Below are positions 9,530 to 18,302 of a stretch of DNA of 27,047 nucleotides, piece by piece. Below the pieces are notes generated by a model, which was not told the origin of the DNA, ran no database searches, and saw only the letters and a program-made list of their open reading frames with translations. The stretch's first letter is position 1, and every line of letters begins with the position of its first letter. Both the position numbers and the translations under genes were made by a program. Source of the stretch: Falciphora oryzae (taxonomy: Eukaryota > Ascomycota > Sordariomycetes > Magnaporthales > Magnaporthaceae); assembly GCA_000733355.1 (NCBI GenBank), contig JNVV01000017.1:105273-132319 (forward strand). The letters run 5' to 3'.

Positions 9530-12286
9530 ATGAGTCTCCATCAATCAGCGAGGGGGGGCAGCCCAGACGAAGTGAAGTTTCTGCTCGACAAGGAGGGAAT
9601 CGACGTCAACTCCGTGGATTCTGATGGACAGACGCCGCTGTCGCATGCGGCCTCGCGGGGGCATGAAGAGGTGGTAAAGCTTCTGCTCGACAAAGAGGGA
9701 ATCGACGTCAACTCCGCGGATTCTAGTGGGCGAACGCCGCTATTGCATGCGGCCTTTCAGGGGCATGAAAAAGTGGTGAAGCTTTTGCTCGATAAGGAGG
9801 GAATCGACGTTAACTCCGCGGATTGTGATGGACGGACGCCGCTGTTATATGCGGCCTGGCTGTGGTATGAAGAGGTGGCGAAGCTTCTGCTCGATAAGGA
9901 GGGAATCGACGTCAATTCCGCGGATTCTGGTGGGCGAACGCCGCTATTGCATGCGGCCTTATACGGGTATGAAAAGGTGGCAAGGCTTCTGCTCGACAAG
10001 GGGGGAATCGACGTCAATTCCGCGGATTCTGATAAACGGACGCCGCTATCGCATGCGGCCGAGATAGGGCGTAAAGAGGTGGTGAAGCTTCTGCTCGATA
10101 AGGAGGGAATTGACGTCAACCCCGCGGATTCTGGTGGACGGACGCCGCTGTTGCATGCGATTTTGCGGGGGCATAAAGAGGTGGTAAAGCTTCTGCTCGA
10201 TAAAAAGGGAATCGACGTCAATTCCGCGGATTCTGATGGACGGACGCCGCTATCGCATGCGGCCGAAACAGGGCGTAAAGAGGTGGTGAAGCTTCTGCTC
10301 GATAAGGAGGGAATCGACGTCAACCCCGCGGATTCTGATGGACGGACTCCGCTTTATTGGGCCATAGTGGTGAGACAGGAAACACTGGTGGAGATTTTAC
10401 TTATGGACGACAAACTAGCTTCCGGGAGCGCGTACTATCGGGCACTGTGCCGGGCGGTAGAGAAGGGGGATGAACGAGTAGCAAAACTACTGCTTACCGA
10501 GGGCCTCGTCGATCCTAACGCCACGGACAACCACGGCCGAACGCCCCTGTGGTTGGCCGCGGAGAACAGGCAATTCAAGATAGTGACAGAACTCGTCGCC
10601 TCTGGAGCCGACGTCAACTCCGAGGATAGCGATGGCACGACGGCATTACTCCTCGCACTTCGGCATCGGGATCACGATATCATTGAGTTTCTACTCAAAA
10701 GCTCGGCTCACACAAAAGGCATCACGGCGGGCGAATGGCTGACGGCGTATGGAAAACAACCGCCCGATGTTGTACGGCTGTCCGAGGGAGGCGAGGGAAA
10801 GAAATTTGTGCACTTTCTTGCAGAGAGAGAGATTCCGGATATATCAGCCCAGACCTCAACTAAAGATCGGCCAGAAAGACGTCTCTTGTGTGCTACTCCA
10901 TGCTCTTGATATCGGAATTGAACTTAGCTGACTATAAGAACAAGCATATTCGCAGACTTCTCATCCTGGCAGCAGTCCCTACTCCCCAGCCAGAAGAACG
11001 CCTTGCAGCCAGTCAAATCGACAATTTTCCACCGAGGTCAGCAAATTGGCTCAGGCATCAACATCAGTGTCGCCGGTTTATTTCCGACAGAACAAGATAC
11101 AGAAAGCGAGCGTTTCAACATACGTTGGGACGAATGCGGAATAGCATGGACTATGCTGCCACACTTGAACCCGAAGAACGGATCGCGTTGGACATCGATA
11201 GACCATTTCAGCATGCTGCCATATGGTTGGATTCCGGATGATGGTGTCGACTTCTTCACACAGTTCATGCACAACCTGGAAGGAAGATGGCTGGAGCTAT
11301 GCGACGCCGCTGATGAACATCTATTCAGGCGTGTGAGTGACGTTTTGGACCTATTCATAATCAAAACTCTCATTTTGCTTGACCTGCTAATTAAATCTAT
11401 CATACAATTCAGCGTTCTGATCAACTGGACAAGAAGGGGGCCGATCCCGACCTTGTGCATCGCCTTGCCGACGATGCACAAAAATGGACTGAGCTTCGTA
11501 GTGCTCTGCGAGGCCAAATTCAGACAGCCGGAAAATTTGCTGTCGATCACTGCCGTCGCTACAAAGGAGACAAAGGTCCAAAGGTCATGCAGGAGGCGAT
11601 AGATGGCTTTTGGGACAGTGTCAATCGTCGGATCACCCACCTGGATCAAACAGTCAGAGATTTGCTACAGTTTGTAAGTCCACTGTCTAGCCTCTCCGAC
11701 TGTATATCTGAGCTGACCTTGTGCAGGAATTCGCCTGGGTCTCGATCAACGAGGCTCACAGATCAACGAGCATCGCAAGAAGCATGAAGCGTCTCAGTTG
11801 GGTCACTGTAAGATATTGCTTGAACCGGCCACATCACTTGAGCGACGCTGACACACTCAGTTTATCTTCCTTCCTGCGATGTTCGCTTCGGTAAGGCCCC
11901 GAACAAGCACTTTTCTTGGTGTGTCGGTTAATAACGCGATTTTACACAGAGCCTGTTTGGCATGAACGTGGATATACTGAAAGACAACCCCGATTGGCGT
12001 TGGTATGTTCTTTTGGGGGGTGCTTTTCTAATCCTCACTATCGTGGGATGGCTTGTTTTCAAATACGGTGAAGTCCGTGCAACCCTTAGCCACCGCGTCT
12101 TTCTAAATCTAACGAGTGAGATAGGTTGAAGCATGGGCTGAGCGACACATTGGGACACGGATCGAAAGACTGCGGGAATCATGGCACGCTACAGGTATTG
12201 GCCAGCAGAATGATCAGCAAACGGCCCCGACGGCTGGCATTTTGCCACTACACCAACACCGGAACGGCCCAACCAACGCTGGCTAG
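9530..12286 (+). CDS. Ankyrin-repeat / CorA-like membrane protein fusion
   Basis: Seven exons give 802 aa: 9530-10887, 10939-11332, 11413-11673, 11727-11807, 11861-11890, 11950-12072 and 12125-12286. The introns are 51, 80, 53, 53, 59 and 52 bp with GT-AG ends. The first is a GTGTGC donor with GCTGAC before TATAAG and is the least certain; the last uses GTCCGT. Residues 1-27 are a half repeat, 28-265 are seven 34-aa ankyrin repeats, and diverged repeats follow to about 385. Residues 450-690 are a helical region typical of fungal CorA-like proteins (WTMLPHL, LPYGWIPDDGVDFF, HLDQTVRDLLQ, FAWVSINEAHRSTSIARSMK). TM1 is about 693-711, followed by G712-M713-N714, the CorA-family pore signature; TM2 is about 727-745. 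The expected role is a membrane cation (Mg2+) channel or a non-transporting derivative with cytosolic ankyrin repeats. The ligand is unknown. No frameshift or stop interrupts the spliced frame. Confidence 0.85.
9611..10324 (+). repeat. Seven 102-bp ankyrin-encoding tandem repeats
   Basis: Units start at 9611, 9713, 9815, 9917, 10019, 10121 and 10223, exactly 102 bp apart, with partial units on both sides. The segment encoding LLLDKEGIDVNSADS is nearly invariant in DNA. Differences cluster in the codons just after H-A-A (SRGHEE, FQGHEK, WLWYEE, LYGYEK, EIGRKE, LRGHKE, ETGRKE). Units 5+6 and 7+8 are more alike than neighbours (SADSD..SHAAE.GRKEVV then PADS.GRTPL), suggesting duplication of a two-repeat block. 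Confidence 0.95.
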
Positions 12287-12310
12287 AACTCAACCGTTGA
12301 CGACGCCAGC

Positions 12311-12520
12311 TTGGCTAGTGTATTCGGCAACCTTCCCGGAGCAGCACAGAGCCCCGGTGGAGCTAAGGCAGGGTCAATGACTGTACAGAAACTGGTGTCC
12401 CTGTCTGCCCTTCTGGGTGTCCTCGATGGCGTGGCTTCACACGAAGGCCGGGTGCTGGTCATGACGACAAACTACATTGAGATTGAGCGTCTCAACGATT
12501 TGGAAATCAGCGGCTCCATG
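12311..12520 (+). pseudogene. BCS1-like AAA ATPase fragment
   Basis: In one plus-strand frame, KLVSLSALLGVLDGVASHEG then RVLVMTTNYIE matches the region after Walker B in BCS1-family AAA ATPases, where LSGLLN-x-LDGVAS-x-EGR-x-x-x-MTTN-x-I-E-x-LD is characteristic. The family member would be a mitochondrial-chaperone-type AAA protein, often present in many copies in fungi. Only about 45 residues are recognisable. After MTTNYIE the frame drifts (an extra IE, then LNDLEISG in place of the LD-x-ALIRPGR arginine-finger segment). Walker A and the N-terminal transmembrane part are absent. It begins only about 90 bp after the ankyrin-CorA stop codon, and a TAG at 12284 (that gene's own stop) closes the frame upstream. 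It is a relic. Confidence 0.7.
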
Positions 12521-13729
12521 GGAGCTGATTCGGGCGGCCCGAAGCCGTCACATGTTTCGTACATATCCGGCTCTTGGGACGGCACTTGTTGGTTGCTTTG
12601 TCCAATGGTCTGACCACACCATAACCCAAGATACTGAGCTTCCTACAACCTAGGCCGCGGTAACCCTGTGCCCGGAGCTCCACCTAATGACCCGGCCGCC
12701 GAAGCGCCCCTCCTAAGTCTGCATGCAGAGGACCAGGACATGTGGCAATCTTGACGGTCCTGCTGGCTAGGGCCCTGCGCGTGGCTCTTACCTCAGGTAG
12801 TCAGGGGAGGCTAGATGGGGGCACTTTCCACGACCACCTTCAGCCAGGCCTGGAAAACCCCGGCGCGCTGTGTTTCACAACGGTCAACGAGTGACCCCCT
12901 CGTGGTCACGTAATTTTCTGGCAACCGTTCTGCGCAAAGCGTCTGTCTGTCGATACCAGAAGAGATAATCTGTCTACATATATAGTGGGCCTGCGGGTTG
13001 CCCCCATTCACCTCATGCTGCGGGGGCGCTTATTACTGTCGCGGCTGGCGCTTTTCTGCCCGGGGCGTTAGCAGTGGGTGAGATGTTGGGACGCGTAAAA
13101 CCAGCAGCAGCAGCGGCGGCGGCGGCGGGTACCACTTGACCCTGACAGCCACAGCCTTGTTAATGTTCGGACCTGCCTGGTGGGCAGTCTTCCAGATCTG
13201 CCATTCAGTGCACTCGTCCGGATACGGCAGCAGGCGGCGTAGGAATAACCACACCCAAAGCCCATATATGGCCCGGAACCGCGCCCAGGTCCGAAGCGGC
13301 CCGGTACCTTGGCTCGAACTTGGGCGGAACGTTTTGGGGCACATGTCGCAGCAGACGCCTAGGAGGCCCGACAAGGGATCGAACGAATGAGATCTGGAGT
13401 GTCCCTTTAATAGTTAGCGACGAGATTTCCAAAGGGGATTATGTACATACGTTTCTATTGACGCGGGGGTGATCGGGGTGTGCTCATTTTGCTATACGCG
13501 AACCCCCAGCAACATTGTCGAAATCCTGACGATCATTAGCCTGCGTATCGCAAACGTAATGTGTACACCCCTTACCTTTTGTAAGACGGACAGTCTGGCG
13601 ACTGCATCTCGACCGCCCATCTCTTCCACCCGGCCAGCCTTGAGCCTGTTTGCAACAAATCGCTTGACGCCTGAACATGCTTTGGCGCACTGATGCCATG
13701 TTCTCGTTAGTAATCTCCGGGTTTTTCAG
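12521..13729. other. Non-coding or unrecognised stretch
   Basis: No gene can be supported. A compound triplet microsatellite, (CAG)4 followed by (CGG)5, lies near 13103-13131. A minus-strand frame at 13033-13374 encodes a Trp-rich stretch followed by polyproline from the microsatellite. Another minus frame contains PPKFEPRYRAASD and IWALGVV, faintly like kinase subdomain IX, but neither is strong enough to annotate. The density of relics on both sides suggests this is also decayed sequence. Confidence 0.45.
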
Positions 13730-14360
13730 TTAAGCGACGACCACTTCAAGCCACCGCTCAATGCCAGACCATTGAAGGATGTGGCCGCCTAGCGCAAACG
13801 TCTGTACTCCTCGTACCCGGAAGACGGAGTGGATCGTGCCAGAGGGGAAAAATGCCGTATGCCCTGGTGAGAGAATGACGTATCTCCATTTACCGCCGGC
13901 ATAGCCATGCAAATTGGATACCCATTCATCTTCTTCCTGCTGACTTGGGCGGCCTGGTGGCGAATAGCTTAGTGACGAAATAGGAGAGTCGAGGCCTCCT
14001 CGGTGGAAGTCGAACCTGTAGTGGCCTGCAGGGGTCACGACCGAAAAGAGTAAATTCTGTTATGAGGGAGTGAGGCATAGGGTGGTCGCACCGGGCAGGA
14101 CCCTCCACAAAGAGGATTCTTGCAATCCGGCCTGCGGCTTGCACCCTCTCTAGATCACCATCATCACCACCACAACGGAGTCGTCGGGCGTGCCCGAAAA
14201 CACGGCGGCGTTGTTCATCCTTTTTTTCTGCCGCGTTAAGGGAAGAAAGAGAAAGAGGGAGGAGGAAGCCAACGAGCAGGTTCCGAGACACTGCTTCCCA
14301 TGAAGGATCAAGCGGGTAAAAGCCTCAAAGTCCACGTAGGGCCCCACGACGTGTCGTCGG
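13730..14360 (-). pseudogene. JmjC-domain protein relic
   Basis: On the minus strand, LLFSVVTPAGHYRFDFHRGG leads to NLHGYAGGKWRYVILSPGHT, then FFPSGTIHSVFRVRG and TFALGGHILQWSGIERW, ending at a stop at 13730. This is the cupin core of a JmjC (2-oxoglutarate/Fe(II)) protein: the TPAGH strand, a PSGTIH strand carrying the second iron-binding histidine, and the GGH strand. The first iron site should read H-x-D/E but here is H-R-G, so the acidic ligand seems lost. Upstream pieces in other frames (GPYVDFEAFTRLILHGKQCL near 14340-14270; DGDLERVQAAGRIARILFVE near 14165-14100) look like the same protein. The frame breaks at a GTGGTGATGATGGTGAT run (about 14147-14165), consistent with slippage. Intact relatives would act as demethylases or hydroxylases; this copy is probably inactive. 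Confidence 0.7.
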
Positions 14361-15539
14361 CTGTGCCTCTCGGTCCGTATCCTGGGATGCCGGTCAAAGC
14401 ACCTGTTTAGCGAATTTCGTAAAATTTTACGTATGCCGACGAATTGCAGAGCGTCAACTTTTTCGCTCCCTCGGTATGTGTACTGCAGCAGGCGAGCTGC
14501 CCTTGAGATGGAACGTCCGGTATCCTTCGGGAAGTGGGGCCGCAGGGCTCGCTGCAGCACCCGCACTGGGAGGCTCGGGTGGGGGTGTAATGGCCGACAC
14601 CACCATCGACGTTGCCGCCCAATCCACATGCGACATCGAGGTCAAATGGGGTAAACGGCAAGTGCTTTCGGATGGAGGAATCGAACAGGGTGGGAGAGAC
14701 GCGGGGCGACGTTGCGAGAAGTTTGGCGCGCAATCTGGGTGGTATCTGGCGCAGTCGAGCATTTGTACTGAACTTGAGCCGTCACCTACCTTTAGGTACA
14801 TGCCGATGCACTAGATGCGCGATCGGTAGCCCCTAACCCGCCTGTGGAAGTAGTCAAGAACGTGGCAGAATAGTCGATATCAGGGCCGCGAAGCATGAAT
14901 ATCCCGCCTCAGCACCCGCCGGACAGGAACCTATGGCGCATCGTAGGCTCCACCAGCTTTGTTCCCCCCCGTGGTGTCACGGAGTTGGGCCTTGTCGCCC
15001 GATAAGGGAGGAGGCTCCACAAGGTGGATCCCGCACAGAGATATCCCAAATCTCTGCAGGGCTAGGCCTCCGGCCTCCAACCTACTCCGAATATAATCTT
15101 TCTGCTCCTCCAATTGTACTGCCCTCGACTGCTTTAACAGGTGGGATGGTGTGGCAGGTTTGCTTCTGGGGCAGTGGGAGTTTATCTCAAGCGGAACTTT
15201 GCCCGCAACCGCATGTCGGCCCCAAGGCCCCACTTCGGTGTACCGTAAGGCTCCGCGGTGCCCGTGCGTGCACCTACAGCCACAACCTACATTTATTGCG
15301 CGTTCCCCTCCGTCATATCTGCAAGCAGGCCCGGATACCTTCAATCAATCAACAATCCCTTTTACGTGTTACGGCGTGGCAGCCTTGGAGGCTTGCGCAG
15401 CCCCGACTCGCAGCTAACAGGGCTGTAAGCCCCCCATTGGAAGTCAAAGTGTCGACTTTTTCCAAGTCCTTTTGCGCAGGTGGGGTGGGGGCTTCTCCGT
15501 GCCGAACCGTGACATTTGTCACCAATTTCGCGGGCAGCC
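14361..15539. other. Non-coding or unrecognised stretch
   Basis: No gene can be supported. A 332-codon plus-strand frame opens at 14933, but only its 3' end (after about 15590) has protein-family content, and that is the PSF1 relic. Its N-terminal 200 codons look like translated non-coding DNA. Minus-strand frames up to 14733 may include more of the JmjC relic's N-terminus but are not recognisable. Confidence 0.4.
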
Positions 15540-15589
15540 GCCGCACCGGCCGTCGTGCTCCTCACGTCCGGTCAGTCCAGAAGGCCGTG

Positions 15590-16207
15590 CGTCCCAGGCA
15601 GTCTTCCAACATCCTCCTTGCCTGCCGAACACGACGGCCCGCCGTCCGGTATGATTCGGTTGTCCCCCTCGCAGTATGGGCACGGGTCGTCGGCGGACCG
15701 GAAGAACCTACGAGCAGTCTCAGTCCACAAGAGGAGGACTATGTTCGCCAGTGCAGTGATCTGATGGTCGCCTACAAGGGCCAGTGGACAGACATTGACC
15801 TGACCGGCAACCTCGAGCCGCCTGGGGATTTGTTCACCAATGTCAGGTTCCTCAAGGATGCAGGGGAGATACAGACCGAGTGTCACGGCATGTGGGGGTC
15901 TCCCAGGCGCACGGGCCTGGCAGCCGATTAGATAAGCCCCTCGGCGGATAGAGTGCACGGCACGCGCCCAGGCCTCCGGCCTCGATTTCTTCCCAATACA
16001 TCTCTCTTTTGGCCACCTTTTGCAGCCGCCCCAGCCGCCGTGACACCGAGTACGGTATGTTTTATTCCCGAGCCGCTCATTCACACCGGTGGGCACCTAA
16101 TGGCTGCTTCAGACGTCGCCTTCCGCAGCAAAAACAGTCAGCTCTCCGTGCACCGGGGCGACGTTGAGAGGCTGGTCGCTCAAGGCTACCTGCAGAGGCT
16201 CAGCTGA
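15590..16207 (+). pseudogene. PSF1: Disrupted copy of GINS subunit PSF1
   Basis: The C-terminal half of the replication factor PSF1 is clear: SLSPQEEDYVRQCSDLMVAY, KGQWTDIDLTGNLEPPGDLF, VRFLKDAGEIQTE (to 15880), then after an insertion TACG with a GTATGT donor (16055), a 58-bp intron to CTTCAG (16112), and VAFRSKNSQLSVHRGDVERL, VAQGYLQRLS and a stop at 16207. Without the insertion the splice joins E-Y-D to V-A-F in the right phase; PSF1 proteins have EYGVINLTKNSQF there. PSF1 is an essential subunit of the GINS complex in the CMG replicative helicase. Here only a weak N-terminal trace (ILLACRTR, like the CLLAYH-x-TR motif, near 15611) remains and the start is lost. Retention of the intron argues for DNA-level duplication, not retroposition. 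An intact gene is expected elsewhere in the genome. Confidence 0.83.
15881..16045. mobile_element. 165-bp TIR element inserted in the PSF1 copy
   Basis: The element starts TGTCACGGC and ends GCCGTGACA, a perfect 9-bp inverted repeat. After a three-base mismatch the repeat resumes with TGGGG / CCCCA, giving imperfect arms of about 17 bp. It is flanked by CCGAG on both sides (15876-15880 and 16046-16050), and removing element plus one copy restores the PSF1 frame and splice donor. The boundaries are ambiguous: the direct repeat can be read as 7 bp (ACCGAGT) around a 163-bp element. TG...CA ends with a 5-bp duplication would fit a solo LTR; the long inverted arms fit a MITE better. It has no coding capacity. 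Confidence 0.85.
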
Positions 16208-16729
16208 GCTCTGCTCTGTTGGTATTGTGGCGCAATAATACACTCCCGCAAATCCCATTGGGCACCAAGCGAGCAGCCGGTCCGCGATCCAAGCAAAGGC
16301 CACGGCCCGAAAACCAGATGGCAGGTGACAGGGAAGTGCTTACAGCCTCCGCCGGGTAGAAAGGCGGGCTGCCGACATGAGCCCATGCGGGCCTACCGAC
16401 CCCAGCGACAGTGCAAAACCATGTGCTGCGTTGACTTTGTCGGCATGCAATGGCATTGGCACTTTATTGCTTGGCGGGCAGCCCCGCCCACATACACTCG
16501 CCACACTCCCGCCGTGTGCGTATCCCTCGCATAATTCCCCGCTCGCCTGGTGAGTCTTGATATTGGCGTTCAGAGCCACTGCGGCGGGGCAGTGAGGGTC
16601 AAACCACCCATGCCCATGCACGGAGCGATTGGCACACAGCGACACAGCTGTGGTGGGAGACAACCCATTCTGGCGTGATTCTGTCTTGGCATATATGGTC
16701 ATACAGCGGGCGCTTCCACGCCCGCAAAG
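16208..16729. other. Spacer between the PSF1 and chromodomain relics
   Basis: About 520 bp with no recognisable gene. Short frames on both strands have no family resemblance. No LTR boundary for the downstream chromodomain relic could be identified here. Confidence 0.45.
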
Positions 16730-16732
16730 GAG

Positions 16733-17113
16733 GAGGAATGGGAGGTTTAGTGGATACTGGCTTCACGAACCCACTCCAAGCAGCTTTAATATCAAATCAA
16801 ATGGGCCGACTGGGAAAACGACCAGGAGTGGTACAACGCCGCCAGATTTAAAGGGAGCCCTTACCTCCTTAGCCAATACCACAAAGATTATCCGGAGATG
16901 CCAGGACCCCCCGTCCGGCTCAAGCAATGGCTTCGGGCCTACGATGATGATCTAGACGCTGCTAATCATCCCGATAACAACAAGCCGGCAGGGGCGGCTC
17001 CGAAGACCAAAACTGGCGTCACCAGGGCAAAGAACCCTGAAATCGAACCCCCAAATCCCGTCAGCTCGAATGCTGCCCGAGATTTGGTCGCCCGTTACCG
17101 AAGACCCGATTAG
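16733..17113 (+). pseudogene. Chromovirus integrase chromodomain relic
   Basis: Frame 2 reads EEWEV-stop-WILASRTHSKQL-stop-YQIKWADWENDQEWY, then NAARFKGSPYLLSQYHKDYP and EMPGPPVRLKQWLRAYDDD, ending at a TAG at 17111. This is a chromodomain (E-x-I-L-x-S, Y-x-I-K-W-x-x-W, E-W-Y) followed by the YH-x-x-YP-x-x-PGPP-x-x-L-x-x-W tail typical of the integrase C-terminus of fungal Ty3/gypsy chromoviruses. In the element it would target integration to marked chromatin. Two in-frame stops (16748 TAG, 16781 TAA) break it. The second can be explained by a C-to-T change of a Gln codon, as repeat-induced point mutation makes, but one site is not proof. The integrase core, RT and LTRs are missing. It may belong to the same family as the RT relic at 8504-9059, which lies in the opposite orientation. 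Confidence 0.8.
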
Positions 17114-18122
17114 GACCATGGATGCCCGAGCCTTGGTGCATGTGCAGATCGGTTTCGACCGAGATGCGCCAGAATCTGATATCAATCACAGCCTTGCAGC
17201 CTCGATGACCTGCATGAGGCCGTGGCTGAGGGCCGCATCGTCATGATCCCCCACATCCTGCTGCAATGGAGCAACGAGCCATGTAATCGAAGCTGCTCAC
17301 CCAGCGCCTTGCGGTGCCACACGCTCAACCAGGTAAACTCTCACCAACAAAAATGAAGTGGGGTCACTCTGCGTGCGCAGTGACGTCGCGATTGTCTTCG
17401 GCCCCCGTGCCACCACCACGGCCAAATGCTTGCCCTCTAGCAGGGAGTTAGCTTCGCTCTCGGCGGAGGGACTGAACCCGAGCACGAGCCGACAATGACC
17501 CTTGCCATTCGACAAGCAAGCGAGCCCACTTGTTGCCCCCTTCCCCGACCGGACAGTCGCCTTGGCAGCCACGGGAGCTAGCAATGGGGATGGTGCAGTG
17601 TCGGACGGATTCGCTCGTCTCAATCTCCCGCTTGACTGGCCAAAATATGCGCGGGATCCTCTCAGATGCCAGGCAGGGGTGGCAGCCGCGGAGTCGTCCT
17701 AAGCCTGCCACCCTACCTCCAGACGTGGCCCTTCAAAGGTTGTCTAGACGGTTCGTGCAACCGGGTTAAGACGGCCCATTCCCCCCGGCAACGCGGGCCG
17801 CGTTTCCACCGTCAGCTCGGCCGCCCTTTCGCAGCCATGGCGTGCGGCCCGTCGTTGAGCCGCGCGGGCCATCTACCCCGTTCCGGCCAACCCCCCGTCC
17901 CGGCCCGGTCCAGGTCCCGGCAACCCCGCGACGGCTCGGCCCATCTGCCGAGTGCCGTGTGCCTCTGCACCTGGGCAGTCTTGAGCTACCTTTGGTTTCG
18001 TGGGCAAGTCGCGTCCGCCCGTGTCTACTCGGTAGAAGGATGAGAGGGCCCGGGAAGTGTGTCTGCTCGTTCTCCGCCTCACGCCACCAATGGCTGATAG
18101 TATCGGCCTCATTCCCAGGTAA
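17114..18122. other. Non-coding or unrecognised stretch
   Basis: About 1 kb without a supportable gene. A short plus-strand segment (LDDLHEAVAEGRIVMIPHIL, near 17195-17255) looks protein-like but is isolated. Longer frames at 17297-18176 are GC-driven and overlap on both strands. Confidence 0.4.
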
Positions 18123-18302
18123 CCCTCCGACGAAGGTTTTCCACACATACCTCGATTTGATTCTGACTCCAGTCATGACGAGCCGCCGCCGCTTTCAGGG
18201 GGTTGGCATGCAGACTGGGAGGCAGAAATGGAAGACGAGGAGATGTGGGCCACCATCGTCAGTCAGAAGCCGTTGAAGAGGAGAGTCTGCCTCAGATTGT
18301 AA
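18123..18302 (+). other. Short acidic open frame, possible C-terminal relic
   Basis: A 59-codon plus-strand frame lies between a TAA (18120-18122) and a TAA (18300-18302). It has no clear start codon. It includes FDSDSSHDEPPPLSGGWHAD and then WEAEMEDEEMWATIVSQKPL before a basic end (KRRVCLRL). The acidic, Trp-containing composition differs from the Arg/Pro-rich noise around it and looks like the end of a real protein. No family is recognised. A CTCATTCCCAG acceptor-like site sits just before it (to 18114), but splicing there would read into the TAA in this frame. Confidence 0.25.

Noticed and set aside
12871..13037. Possible solo LTR (TGTTTCAC..., internal TATATATAG, ...TTATTAC)
   Set aside because: No CA end, no inverted ends and no flanking duplication could be found.
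13033..13374. Minus-strand frame with Trp-rich segment and polyproline
   Set aside because: The polyproline is a translated CGG microsatellite. The rest has no convincing family match; a faint kinase-like string occurs in another frame.
13365..13400. Minus-strand GTTCGATCCC resembling a tRNA B box
   Set aside because: Flanking bases form no T-stem or acceptor stem.
14975..15514. A second TGTCACGG...CCGTGACA pair, possible larger element
   Set aside because: The arms match for only 8 bp and the flanks show no direct repeat, so chance is sufficient.
14933..15931. 332-codon plus-strand frame taken as one gene
   Set aside because: Only its end resembles a protein (PSF1). The first 200 codons are noise, and the frame reads into the inserted element.
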